Position numbers and translations under genes: made by a program. Of a stretch of 18,783 nucleotides of DNA, positions 6,722 to 14,407 are shown piece by piece; the stretch's first letter is position 1; each line of letters opens with the position of its first letter. Location of the stretch: NCBI GenBank assembly GCA_051155735.1, contig DAXETX010000026.1:1-18783 (forward strand), written 5' to 3'. Source of the stretch: JASJCP01 sp051155735 (GTDB lineage: Bacteria > Cyanobacteriota > Cyanobacteriia > Cyanobacteriales > Xenococcaceae). Below the pieces are notes generated by a model, which was not told the origin of the DNA, ran no database searches, and saw only the letters and a program-made list of their open reading frames with translations.

Positions 6722-8119
6722 GCTAACAGATACCTTTTCTTGTGGGACAGATAATTCCCAAGGTGCTGGTTGTCGAACCTGTTGCCAAATAGGACTGTGG
6801 AGCGAGCGATCAAATTCTTTTGCCATCTCGACTAGCCCGACATATCCTGCATAAGGGTTATGACGTTCTTGGTTGATATCGAGGAAGGGAATGCGAGCTT
6901 TGAGGGCAGTATATTGGTTGCGTCCCCCAGCTACGAGCATATCTGCTTTAGTTTTGGCAATAACTTGTAATAACTCCTTAGCATTGCCTTTTGCTAGGGC
7001 TATCCCATCTTTGCCCAATAATTCTTTGATTTTGGCTTTATCTTCTTCGGTACTTTTTTTAGTGCTAGTGGCAACTACTTTCATCCCTAAATCTTGAGCA
7101 GCAGACATCACCGACCAACTTTTTACCCCTCCTGTATATAGCACCATCTTTTTATCTTTAAGTCTGGCACGATAAGGAGCAAGAGCAATATCGAGTTTCG
7201 CTGTTTCTTCCGCTATTACTGTTTCTACCCGTTGCTGTAAAGCTTCATCGCCGATCTTTTTGGCAATATTGCGCAAACAACGGTTCATATCCGCAACGCC
7301 ATAGAAAGACTCTTCGATATAAGGAATACCGTAACGTTCCTCCATTTTGCGCCCCATATTAATTAGAGCTTTGGAGCAAATCATTACATTGAGTTTTGCC
7401 CGATGAGCGTAGCGAATTTCTTCAAAAGTGGCATCTCCCGTAATTTTGGCGAGGACACGAATACCCACCTTTTCAAACAGTGGCAATACACCCCAAAGTT
7501 CCCCTGCAATGTTATATTCCCCAATCAGATTGATATCGTAGGGAGTAGTATATTCAGGTTCGGCAGTACCGACAACATAGTCTAATAAAGATTCTCCTGC
7601 TAACCTGTTACCCAAATTCTTACTTCCAACAAAACCAGGAGAATGAACAGGAATAATCGGAGTCTCAAACTTGTTAGTCGCTGCTTCACACACCGCATCC
7701 AAATCGTCCCCAATTAGAGCCGTAACGCAGGTAGAATAGACAAAGACAGCAGGAGGCTCGTAGCGTTTAATTACTTGAGAAATAGCCTTATAGAGCTTTT
7801 TTTCACCGCCAAAAATAATGTCATTTTCGCCAATATCGGTAGTAAACCCCATCTTGTAGGTAGTAGCACCAGAAGAAAGACTACCACGACTACCCCAAGA
7901 ATTTCCCGCACAGGCAATTGGACCATGAACTAAGTGTGCAGCATCGGTAATCGGGACGAGGGCGATCGAAGCTCCATCAAAAGCACATCCACCTTGGGCT
8001 GCACCAGGTTTAGCTTGTTGAGTGCAGGCTTTATTCTTACCTTGTTGTCCTTTTTTGTGATTGTGTTCGCAACCTGGTTCGTTTAGAAGGTCGGCGATTT
8101 TGCCTTTGGTGAGTTTCAT
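6716..8119 (-). CDS. nifE: NifE, FeMo-co scaffold alpha-type subunit
   Basis: A 467-residue NifD-like protein, partner of NifN. Cluster-ligand cysteines correspond to Cys45 (GGCAFDGA), Cys70 (GPIACAGNSWG) and Cys131 (YSTCVTALIGDD). The N-terminal leader is Lys/Gln/Gly-rich with extra cysteines (Cys17, Cys32). Further family blocks are PYDINLIGEYNIAGELWG and NVMICSKALINMGRKMEERYG. The last contains the Cys that in NifD binds the cofactor and in NifE is thought to hold the precursor. The C-terminal block RIPFLDINQERHNPYAGY retains the His-containing region. NifEN receives the NifB product and, with NifH, adds Mo and homocitrate. No strong ribosome site is visible before ATG 8119. The gene is normal in length. 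Confidence 0.96.
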   Translation of the reverse strand: MKLTKGKIADLLNEPGCEHNHKKGQQGKNKACTQQAKPGAAQGGCAFDGASIALVPITDAAHLVHGPIACAGNSWGSRGSLSSGATTYKMGFTTDIGENDIIFGGEKKLYKAISQVIKRYEPPAVFVYSTCVTALIGDDLDAVCEAATNKFETPIIPVHSPGFVGSKNLGNRLAGESLLDYVVGTAEPEYTTPYDINLIGEYNIAGELWGVLPLFEKVGIRVLAKITGDATFEEIRYAHRAKLNVMICSKALINMGRKMEERYGIPYIEESFYGVADMNRCLRNIAKKIGDEALQQRVETVIAEETAKLDIALAPYRARLKDKKMVLYTGGVKSWSVMSAAQDLGMKVVATSTKKSTEEDKAKIKELLGKDGIALAKGNAKELLQVIAKTKADMLVAGGRNQYTALKARIPFLDINQERHNPYAGYVGLVEMAKEFDRSLHSPIWQQVRQPAPWELSVPQEKVSVSK

Positions 8120-8137
8120 CTTTGGTTAGGGGTTGAT

Positions 8138-8212
8138 GGTGAGTAATTAGTGGTTAGTAGTTATCAGACCATCGCAGATTTTTTTTCCTACTAACGACTA
8201 ACAATTAACAAA
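8138..8212. repeat. TTAGTGG / ACTAACGACTAACA repeats between nifE and the Mo-nitro_C gene
   Basis: The gap carries TTAGTGGTTAGTAG near 8149-8162 and, in opposite orientation, ACTAACGACTAACAATTAACA near 8191-8211. Together they could pair loosely as a stem across the gap. The right-hand copies end next to the last codons of the Mo-nitro_C gene. Confidence 0.5.
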
Positions 8213-8513
8213 TATATTTCGTAATATCTTCGCCACAGTCTCCTTCTAAATAGCCGAGGGCGCGGAGACGCAAACTAACAACTTCGTTGTATAAAGGGTT
8301 GAGTTTGCACAAAGCAGGAATGTGCCAGGTTTTTCCCCAGATGGTCACATCTCGTTCAAAAGGACAGCTACAGGGAATTAAATTACAGAGGAAATGAGCA
8401 AAATTTTGGTTAGTAACCTCGATGCTATTTACCCAATAGCGTAAGGGATAAAAAAGATCGAAGCCTCGATGAACTCTAATGATATTAGTTTGGTTGTCGG
8501 TGATAGTAGCCAT
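8205..8513 (-). CDS. Mo-dependent nitrogenase C-terminal-domain (Mo-nitro_C) family protein
   Basis: A 102-residue protein of the Mo-dependent nitrogenase C-terminus family, common between nifK and nifE in cyanobacteria. The hallmark is LIPCSCPFERDVTIWG (about residues 46-61) followed by HIPALCKLNPLYNEVVSLRLRALGYL (about residues 64-89, here cited as a region). The cysteines in these blocks (two in PCSCPF, one in LCKLNP) plus GDCGED and the C-terminal YIC are candidate metal ligands. Function is unknown. I chose ATG 8513 because AGGTGA lies 6 nt upstream; a GTG three codons earlier would overlap that site. It lies between nifZ and nifE, fitting one operon. Confidence 0.85.
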   Translation of the reverse strand: MATITDNQTNIIRVHRGFDLFYPLRYWVNSIEVTNQNFAHFLCNLIPCSCPFERDVTIWGKTWHIPALCKLNPLYNEVVSLRLRALGYLEGDCGEDITKYIC

Positions 8514-8606
8514 AAGAATCACCTGAGAAAAGATGATTGTAGAATGAGACTAAGTTATTCAATTTTTGCCAAGAGACAAATTAGCTTGGGTTTTTCAGCA
8601 GCATAA

Positions 8607-8879
8607 TTAATCTTTTCCGCTTCCTTCAACTAGTTCTAGTTCTTTTCCTAAACAACCAACCACATGACCAGCTTCGATAAAGTGAACCGAGTAGATATAA
8701 GCAGTTTGCAAGTATGTGCCGATGGAAATGATATAACCTTCATCTCCCTTATTAGCTAGAGTTTCACCAATTTGTTTGCCTGGGAAAGTGCCATCGTTGC
8801 GAATCTTTTTACGGACTCTTACTTTTGAATCAAGATCGAAAGTTGGCTCTTGGTCTAGTTCTACATCACCTAGTTTCAT
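8607..8879 (-). CDS. nifZ: NifZ, MoFe-protein P-cluster maturation factor
   Basis: A 90-residue NifZ protein. The diagnostic segments are VRVRKKIRNDGTFPGKQIGE (residues about 21-40), GDEGYIISIGTYLQ (about 45-58) and IYSVHFIEAGHVVGC (about 62-76), covering the whole NifZ domain with a single Cys at its end. NifZ helps convert the precursor of the second P-cluster in the NifDK tetramer. AAGGA sits 5 nt before ATG 8879, a good ribosome site. Its position directly after nifK, ahead of the Mo-nitro_C gene, is notable: in Anabaena-type clusters, as I recall, nifZ travels with nifV and nifT, neither of which is in this window. Confidence 0.9.
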   Translation of the reverse strand: MKLGDVELDQEPTFDLDSKVRVRKKIRNDGTFPGKQIGETLANKGDEGYIISIGTYLQTAYIYSVHFIEAGHVVGCLGKELELVEGSGKD

Positions 8880-8910
8880 AATTTTCCTTAAAGCTTTTAG
8901 CTGTTAGCCT

Positions 8911-8999
8911 TTAGCTATTAGCTGGCAATTAGAGAGGATGTGATAATTTGAATTAAATTTCTAATTCAAATTGGCTAAAAACCAATAGCTAATAGCTAA
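8911..8999. repeat. Nested inverted repeats between nifK and nifZ
   Basis: An outer perfect 13-bp inverted repeat (TTAGCTATTAGCT at 8911-8923 with its complement at 8987-8999) encloses an inner perfect 10-bp hairpin (AATTTGAATT at 8945-8954, AATTCAAATT at 8963-8972, 8-nt loop). No T-run follows on the transcribed strand, so a processing or mRNA-stability element is more likely than a simple terminator. Confidence 0.7.
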
Positions 9000-9009
9000 T
9001 AGCGATTAA

Positions 9010-10581
9010 TTAACGAATCAGATCGAAAGAAATATCAGTTTTTGCAGGAATAATCGTCTGGCGATCTAGTTCGTCGAGGATGGTGTTAATAATCCAGTTA
9101 TGAAGATTAAGCGCACCTTTATAACCCAAGGTTTCATAACGGTGCATATGATGGCGATCAAAGATCGGATAGCCAATGCGTACTAAAGGAGTATGGGTGT
9201 CGCGCCAGAGGTATTTACCGTAGGAGTTACCGATTAGGAGATCTACTGGTTCGGTAAACATTAAACTCCGTAAGTGCCACAGGTCTTTTTTGCCCCAGAT
9301 GGTAGAATTCTTACCATAAGGACTAGCATCTAAAACGGCTTGTAGTTCTGCTTCAAATTCCTCATTGGTGTTAGTAACAAGAATATGAACTGGCTCTGCG
9401 CCTAATTCTAGTAAGAAGTTAACTAAACCAAATACATGGTCGGGATCGCCGTAGATAGCAACGCGCTTACCATGAATCCAAGCTTGAGAATCGGTCATAG
9501 CATCAACTGCACGACCTCTTTCATCAATTAATTCTTGAGGTACGGGCTTACCACTGATTTCTGAGAGCTTAGTTAGGAATTCATCAGTACCCTTAATCCC
9601 AAAGGGACGGAAATTATAGGTTGATTGACCCCATTCTTTTTCGATCCATTCCTGAGTCTTGGGAGTAGTGTATTTTTGCAAGAAGAATGAACCTTCGCCG
9701 TTAATCGAATCACCAGCTTCTTCTAGTGTAGTCAGACCATTGTACATTTGGAATTCACCAGTGTTAGGAGAATCAAATGAATCTGCATTATCAGAAAGAA
9801 TGGTGTAGTCGATCTCAAATAACTGGAGAATGCGTTTTAGTTCGCGAATATTACCAATATAGGGATCGAAGCCTAAGTTAAAGTTATATTTACCGTTGGT
9901 AGTTTCTTGCTTTTTATCTTTAGTTAAGCAACTCAAAATACCTTTGAGCATATTGTCGTAACCCGTGATATGAGAGCCGACAAAGCTAGGAGTATGAGCA
10001 TAAGGAACGGGGAAATCTTCGGGAACCGAACCTTTCTGTTTCGATGTTTCGATAAATGCACCCAAGTCATCACCAATTACCTCAGCCATACAGGTAGTGC
10101 AGAGGGCAATCATTTTGGGCTTGTATAGGGTGTAGGAGTTTGCCAACCCATCTACCATATTGTTGAGTCCGCCAAATACTGCTGCATCCTCAGTCATCGA
10201 GGAAGAAACTGCTTGGAAAGGCTCTTTAAAATTACGGGTTAAGTGAGTACGGAAATAAGCAACGCAACCTTGTGAACCGTGAGAATAAGGTAAAGTTCCT
10301 TCAAAACCTGCTGCTACAAATAAAGCACCCAAAGGTTGACAGGCTTTAGCTGGGTTGATAGTTAGGGCTTCGCGATCAAAGTTTTTCTCGCGATAATCCC
10401 AAGTTTTTGTCCATTCGGCGACTCTAGCTACTTCTTCTTTGCTATGGGCTCCTTCAAACTGACGCTTATATTCAAACAAGTCTTGATAGGGATCGGTCTG
10501 GAATAAATCAAAGTGATCTTGAATTTTACCTGCTTCTGAAGTTACAGCAGGGGTGAGATTTCTTTCGGTGTTCTCAGTCAT
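9010..10581 (-). CDS. nifK: Nitrogenase MoFe protein beta subunit NifK
   Basis: A 523-residue beta subunit of the MoFe protein (dinitrogenase, NifD2K2). The P-cluster cysteines are Cys81 (KACQPLGA), Cys106 (HGSQGCVAYF) and Cys164 (CTTCMAEVIGDD). The Ser of the SFVGSH block, which can ligate the oxidised P-cluster, is present. The N-terminal extension (about 70 residues, including HFDLFQTDPYQDLFEYKRQFE in part) is the one that wraps around NifD. The C-terminus PLVRIGYPIFDRHHMHRYETLGYKG, cited as a region near residues 465-490, is typical. A moderate AGAGG ribosome site precedes ATG 10581. It follows nifD by about 140 nt containing tandem heptamer repeats, so nifHDK is colinear and continuous. 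Confidence 0.98.
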   Translation of the reverse strand: MTENTERNLTPAVTSEAGKIQDHFDLFQTDPYQDLFEYKRQFEGAHSKEEVARVAEWTKTWDYREKNFDREALTINPAKACQPLGALFVAAGFEGTLPYSHGSQGCVAYFRTHLTRNFKEPFQAVSSSMTEDAAVFGGLNNMVDGLANSYTLYKPKMIALCTTCMAEVIGDDLGAFIETSKQKGSVPEDFPVPYAHTPSFVGSHITGYDNMLKGILSCLTKDKKQETTNGKYNFNLGFDPYIGNIRELKRILQLFEIDYTILSDNADSFDSPNTGEFQMYNGLTTLEEAGDSINGEGSFFLQKYTTPKTQEWIEKEWGQSTYNFRPFGIKGTDEFLTKLSEISGKPVPQELIDERGRAVDAMTDSQAWIHGKRVAIYGDPDHVFGLVNFLLELGAEPVHILVTNTNEEFEAELQAVLDASPYGKNSTIWGKKDLWHLRSLMFTEPVDLLIGNSYGKYLWRDTHTPLVRIGYPIFDRHHMHRYETLGYKGALNLHNWIINTILDELDRQTIIPAKTDISFDLIR

Positions 10582-10689
10582 GACGCTCTACCTCTGAAAG
10601 GAATATTATTAGTTGGTTACGAGTCATTTTTTCTCGCTTGTTGGGGTCATTAGTCATTAATTGTTGATTTTTTAGGGTTCTCATAGCCA

Positions 10690-10721
10690 ACTAACGACTA
10701 ACGACTAACGACTAACGACTA
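10690..10721. repeat. Tandem heptanucleotide repeat (ACTAACG, about 4.5 copies) overlapping the nifD stop
   Basis: Four perfect units of ACTAACG plus a partial unit run without interruption from 10690 to 10721. The last three bases are the complement of the nifD stop codon TAG (10719-10721). This is the type of short tandem heptamer repeat known from cyanobacteria. Confidence 0.9.
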
Positions 10722-12167
10722 TTTGCCCCAAGGATTTTGGATTAAACTCCAAGTGGGATTATTGATTGCCAAATCCATGTCGCGAGCGAAGACAGCAAAG
10801 CCGTGATAGCCGTGATAAGGACCTGAGTAATCCCAGGAGTGCATCTGACGGAAGGGCAGAGCCATTTTCTGGAAGACATATTTTTCTTTGATTCCTGCTG
10901 CAATCAAGTCAGGATTTAGCTGCTTGGCAAATTCTTCAAATTCATGACCACTAACATCGTCATAAATAATTGTGCCTTCTTTAACATAGTCTGCGGTACG
11001 TTTGTAGTCATCATTGTGACCGAACTCATAACCAGTTCCAATCACTTTCATACCCAAGTCTTCAAAGGCTGGAATTACGTGACGGGGGCGCAGTCCACCA
11101 ACCATCATCATGACAGTTTTGCCTTCTAAGCGAGGACGATATTGAGCGATGATTGCATCCATATCAGATTGATACTGAGCAATTACTCGTTCGGCATTGG
11201 CTTGAATGGTTTCGTCAAACTTAGAAGCAATCTCACGTAAAGACTGGGCAATATGAGTAGGACCAAAGAAATTGTATTCCATCCAGCCGATACCATATTT
11301 TTCTTCCATGTGACGGCAGATGTAGTTCATCGACCGATAACAGTGGATTAGATTTAATTTGGCTAGGGGAGTCATTACAGTCTCGTTGAATGATCCATCC
11401 CCAGAAAATTGACTGATTACTCTCAAGCCAATCGCTTCGAGTAACATACGGCTGGGCCAAGCATCACCACCAATGTTATAGTCACCAATGATGTTTACGT
11501 CATAAGGACTTGGTTCAAATCCTTCAGGAAGTTTGCGGTATTCATCAGCTTTGGGTAAGATCCAGTCACGAACTGTATCATTAGCAATGTGGTGTCCTAA
11601 AGACTGAGAAACACCTCTAAAACCTTCGCAACGCACTGGAACTACTGGTTTTTTGGTTTCGTCGGCTTTCTTTCTGGCGACGGCTTCAATGTCATCGCCA
11701 ATTAGTCCGACGGGACATTCTGATTCAATGGTAGTTCCTTGACTTAAGGGGAACAGAACTTCTAACTCATCGATCAGCTTGGCGAGTTTTTTGTCACCAC
11801 CGAAAACGATATCTCTTTCTTGGAAATCGGAAGTAAACTGCATTGTACCGAAGGTATCAACGCCAGTTGTGCCAACGTAGTAATTACGACGACCCGACCA
11901 GGAATAGTAACCGCAACCTACAGGACCATGAGAGATATGAATCATATCTTTCACAGGACCCCAGACTACCCCTTTAGCACCTGCATAAGCACAACCACGA
12001 GTGGTCATTACTCCAGGAACGGATTTTTTATTGGATTTAACGCCACCACAGTCAGATTTGGTTTCTTCTTGAACACCGAGGTGTTTGGAGCGTCTTTTAG
12101 CAGCCTTCTCTGGATAGGCCTCTAGTACCTCTTTGATCAGTTCTTTGTTTTGTTCTACAGTGGACAT
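10719..12167 (-). CDS. nifD: Nitrogenase MoFe protein alpha subunit NifD
   Basis: A 482-residue alpha subunit carrying FeMo-co. P-cluster ligands are Cys59 (TTRGCAYAG), Cys85 (GPVGCGYYSW) and Cys151 (ESECPVGLIGDD). FeMo-co ligands are Cys276 (LIHCYRSM) and His443 (QMHSWDYSGPYHGYHGF). Active-site neighbours equivalent to Azotobacter Val70, Arg96, Gln191 and His195 are Val67, Arg93, Gln188 and His192, so catalysis should be that of a normal Mo nitrogenase. The frame is continuous, meaning no nifD excision element is inserted. AAGGAG 6-7 nt before ATG 12167 is a strong ribosome site. The 130-nt gap to nifH contains long inverted repeats, and the stop codon lies inside a tandem heptamer repeat. 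Confidence 0.98.
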   Translation of the reverse strand: MSTVEQNKELIKEVLEAYPEKAAKRRSKHLGVQEETKSDCGGVKSNKKSVPGVMTTRGCAYAGAKGVVWGPVKDMIHISHGPVGCGYYSWSGRRNYYVGTTGVDTFGTMQFTSDFQERDIVFGGDKKLAKLIDELEVLFPLSQGTTIESECPVGLIGDDIEAVARKKADETKKPVVPVRCEGFRGVSQSLGHHIANDTVRDWILPKADEYRKLPEGFEPSPYDVNIIGDYNIGGDAWPSRMLLEAIGLRVISQFSGDGSFNETVMTPLAKLNLIHCYRSMNYICRHMEEKYGIGWMEYNFFGPTHIAQSLREIASKFDETIQANAERVIAQYQSDMDAIIAQYRPRLEGKTVMMMVGGLRPRHVIPAFEDLGMKVIGTGYEFGHNDDYKRTADYVKEGTIIYDDVSGHEFEEFAKQLNPDLIAAGIKEKYVFQKMALPFRQMHSWDYSGPYHGYHGFAVFARDMDLAINNPTWSLIQNPWGK

Positions 12168-12190
12168 GATGTTCTCCTTTTTCAGTTACT

Positions 12191-12281
12191 CAGTGAACAG
12201 TTATCAGTTATCAGTTTTGAGTGAACAGTTATTAGTTGTCAGTTATTTGTGATTAAATAAATAGCCATTAACTGTTCACTG
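12191..12281. repeat. Inverted repeats in the nifH-nifD intergenic spacer
   Basis: CAGTGAACAGTTA (12191-12203) and AGTGAACAGTTA (12220-12231) are direct copies. Both are perfectly complementary to TAACTGTTCACTG (12269-12281), giving alternative stems of 13 and 12 bp with loops of 65 and 37 nt. A stem here could separate nifH from nifD transcript levels, as proposed for nifH-nifD spacers in other diazotrophs. Confidence 0.75.
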
Positions 12282-12297
12282 ATCGCTGTTTACTGAA

Positions 12298-13170
12298 TTA
12301 GACAGTAGTAGCAGCTTTATCGGCTTCGATCACTTTTTGATATTCGGCGTCAGAATCCATAAATCCGTACTGAACTAGAAGTTCTTCCAATTCATCCATC
12401 GTGATGGGAGTAGGAATAACTAAGTCTTTGTTATGTTCGATTTTACGAGCAAGAGCGCGATATTCTTGGGCTTGAGGGTGATCAGGTTCATACTCAATTA
12501 CAGTCATCCGACGTAACTCTGCTCTTTGAACAACGTTGTCACGAGGCACAAAGTGAATCATTTTAGTGCCTAGTTTGTCAGCTAGAGCTTCGATTAATTC
12601 AACTTCACGGTCAACTTTACGGCTGTTACAGATTAAACCGCCTAAGCGAACACCACCAGACTGGGCATATTTGAGAATACCGCGAGCGATGTTGTTAGCT
12701 GCATACATTGCCATCATCTCACCAGAGGTAACAATGTAGATTTCTTGGGCTTTACCTTCACGGATCGGCATCGCAAATCCACCGCAAACAACGTCACCTA
12801 ATACGTCGTAGGATACTAAATCTAGGTCTTCGTAAGCACCTTCTTCTTCGAGGAAGTTAATCGCAGTGATAATACCACGACCTGCACAACCGACACCAGG
12901 TTCAGGACCACCAGACTCAACACAGCGCACGTTGTTATAGCCAGTGAGTAATACTTCTTCTAGTTCGATGTCTTCTACTGCGCCTCTTTCTGCTGCTAAG
13001 GAGAGAATAGTAGTTTGAGCTTTAGTGTGCAGCATTAAGCGAGTCGAGTCAGCTTTGGGGTCACAACCTACGATCATGACTCTGGAAGTTTCTGAAAGTG
13101 CAGCGATAGTATTTTGAGAAGTAGTGGATTTACCGATTCCGCCTTTTCCGTAAAATGCAATCTGTCTCAT
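12298..13170 (-). CDS. nifH: Nitrogenase iron protein NifH (dinitrogenase reductase)
   Basis: A 290-residue NifH, an ATP-dependent homodimer that passes electrons to NifDK and also acts in FeMo-co and P-cluster assembly. Walker A is GKGGIGKST (residues 8-16), and switch I-like DPKADSTR follows at residues 37-44. The [4Fe-4S] ligands are Cys95 (GVGCAGRGI) and Cys129 (DVVCGGFAMP). Arg98 in GCAGRG is the residue ADP-ribosylated in organisms having DraT; nothing in the window suggests DraT here. The 230-nt upstream gap, with two HIP1 sites and an inverted repeat, is large enough for its own promoter. I found no GTA-N8-TAC NtcA site in it. AGAGAGA precedes ATG 13170. Confidence 0.98.
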   Translation of the reverse strand: MRQIAFYGKGGIGKSTTSQNTIAALSETSRVMIVGCDPKADSTRLMLHTKAQTTILSLAAERGAVEDIELEEVLLTGYNNVRCVESGGPEPGVGCAGRGIITAINFLEEEGAYEDLDLVSYDVLGDVVCGGFAMPIREGKAQEIYIVTSGEMMAMYAANNIARGILKYAQSGGVRLGGLICNSRKVDREVELIEALADKLGTKMIHFVPRDNVVQRAELRRMTVIEYEPDHPQAQEYRALARKIEHNKDLVIPTPITMDELEELLVQYGFMDSDAEYQKVIEADKAATTV

Positions 13171-13400
13171 GGTTATTTCTCTCTAGTTTGGTTATTTGTT
13201 CTTAGTTTTTAGTTCTTGGTTCTTGGTCATTAGTTTTTATGATTATCAGCGATCGCCAATAACGAATGACTGATAACTAATGACTGATCGGAAAAGCTCA
13301 GGTGGCGATCGCTCTCCGCAGTTATTGGGGTTGGGTGTGAACATTTTATTTAGGGTTATAAAGGTCAGGGTTCAAAATTCTGTTGCTTCTTCGCCTATGT
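13171..13400 (-). promoter_or_regulatory. nifU-nifH spacer, candidate nifH regulatory region
   Basis: This 230-nt spacer contains TTAGTT/TTGGTT-type repeats, two HIP1 octamers (near 13249 and 13304) and a perfect 9-bp inverted repeat (GTCATTAGT at 13226-13234, ACTAATGAC at 13276-13284). It is the longest gap inside the operon apart from the nifB leader. Separate transcription of nifHDK from here is known in other cyanobacteria and is inferred here; I cannot point to convincing -10/-35 boxes. Confidence 0.35.
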
Positions 13401-14327
13401 TTAGACTGATTCGACAGTTAAAGTAGGTAAGACGCGGTCTTGAAGCGTCGCTTCAATTGCTAGTTTTAAAGTTTCTGTAGAAGAAGCACAACCACTACAA
13501 GCGCCTTTGAGGATGACTTTAACAACATCTCCTTCTACATCGAACAATTCCATATCTCCGCCGTCTTCGGCGAGTATTGGTCTGATTTCTGTATCTATTA
13601 CCCGTTGAATTAGCGTAATTTTTTGTAAGTTGGTTAGGAGTTTGGTTGTGGTAGAGGTAGCTGCTGAAGCAGAATCTTTATTTGTCCAAACTTCGGTAGC
13701 AACTGCAACACTTTTTTCTTGTTCAACTGTAATTTTTGCTTGTTCGGTGTTAGCTTCTTCAATTAGGTCATCAATATCTGGTAAACAAGAACTGCATCCA
13801 CCACCCGCTTTCACATAGTTAGTAACTTGTTCTGCGGTTGTAAGACCATTTTCGCGAATGATTCTTTTGATTTTTGTATCAGAGACACCAAAACAACGAC
13901 ATATAAGATTTCCTTCATCTTCTTCATGGGTATCAAGGGGAATCCCTTTGTAGGTGTAGATTGCAGCTTCTAAAGCTTCTTGCCCCATCACCGAACAATG
14001 CATTTTTTCTTCGGGTAAACCGCCCAAAGATGCAGCAATTTCTTTGTTAGTTAGCTTCATTGCTTCTTCGACTTTTCTGCCTTTGAGTAACTCAGTCAGA
14101 GCGGAAGAAGAGGCGATCGCACTAGCACAACCAAAGGTCTGAAACGTAGCATCTTTAATGGTTTGAGTTGCTTCGTCAATTTTGAGGTGGAGTTTTAGGG
14201 CATCACCACAGGCGATACTACCGACTTCTCCTGTAACAATTGCTTCGCCTTCCTGTTTTTCCGTAATCTTGCCTTGATTGCGAGGATTATGGAAATGTTC
14301 CATTACTTTGTCTGTATAGTCCCACAT
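13401..14327 (-). CDS. nifU: NifU, modular Fe-S cluster scaffold
   Basis: A 308-residue three-domain NifU. The N-terminal IscU-like scaffold (about residues 1-125) has Cys40 (IACGDA), Cys67 (FGCASA) and Cys111 (MHCSVM). The central BFD-like [2Fe-2S] domain has Cys143/Cys145 (LICRCFG) and Cys178/Cys181 (GGGCSSCLPD). The C-terminal Nfu domain (about residues 235-308) has Cys277/Cys280 (GACSGCASS). The Ala/Ser/Thr-rich linker at about 195-232 is variable. NifU takes sulfur from NifS and builds clusters for NifH, NifB and the MoFe protein. AAGGTGG about 10 nt before ATG 14327 is the likely ribosome site. All ligands are intact and the length is normal. Confidence 0.97.
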   Translation of the reverse strand: MWDYTDKVMEHFHNPRNQGKITEKQEGEAIVTGEVGSIACGDALKLHLKIDEATQTIKDATFQTFGCASAIASSSALTELLKGRKVEEAMKLTNKEIAASLGGLPEEKMHCSVMGQEALEAAIYTYKGIPLDTHEEDEGNLICRCFGVSDTKIKRIIRENGLTTAEQVTNYVKAGGGCSSCLPDIDDLIEEANTEQAKITVEQEKSVAVATEVWTNKDSASAATSTTTKLLTNLQKITLIQRVIDTEIRPILAEDGGDMELFDVEGDVVKVILKGACSGCASSTETLKLAIEATLQDRVLPTLTVESV

Positions 14328-14369
14328 TTTCAGTTACCACCTTATCAGTTAACAGTTATCAATTTTTCA

Positions 14370-14398
14370 GTAGAGGCAAGACACTGCCTTGCTTTTAC
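14370..14398. repeat. Hairpin-forming palindromic element between nifS and nifU
   Basis: An 11-bp stem (GTAGAGGCAAG with CTTGCTTTTAC, two G-T pairs, 7-nt loop) can form on the plus strand. The reverse strand would have two A-C mismatches. It looks like a degenerate dispersed palindromic repeat of the sort common in cyanobacterial spacers. Confidence 0.5.
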
Positions 14399-14407
14399 CA
14401 GTTAAAT

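Noticed and set aside
10719..12167. Possible nifD excision element
   Set aside because: The nifD frame is continuous from start to stop with all ligands present; no insertion or recombinase gene is seen.
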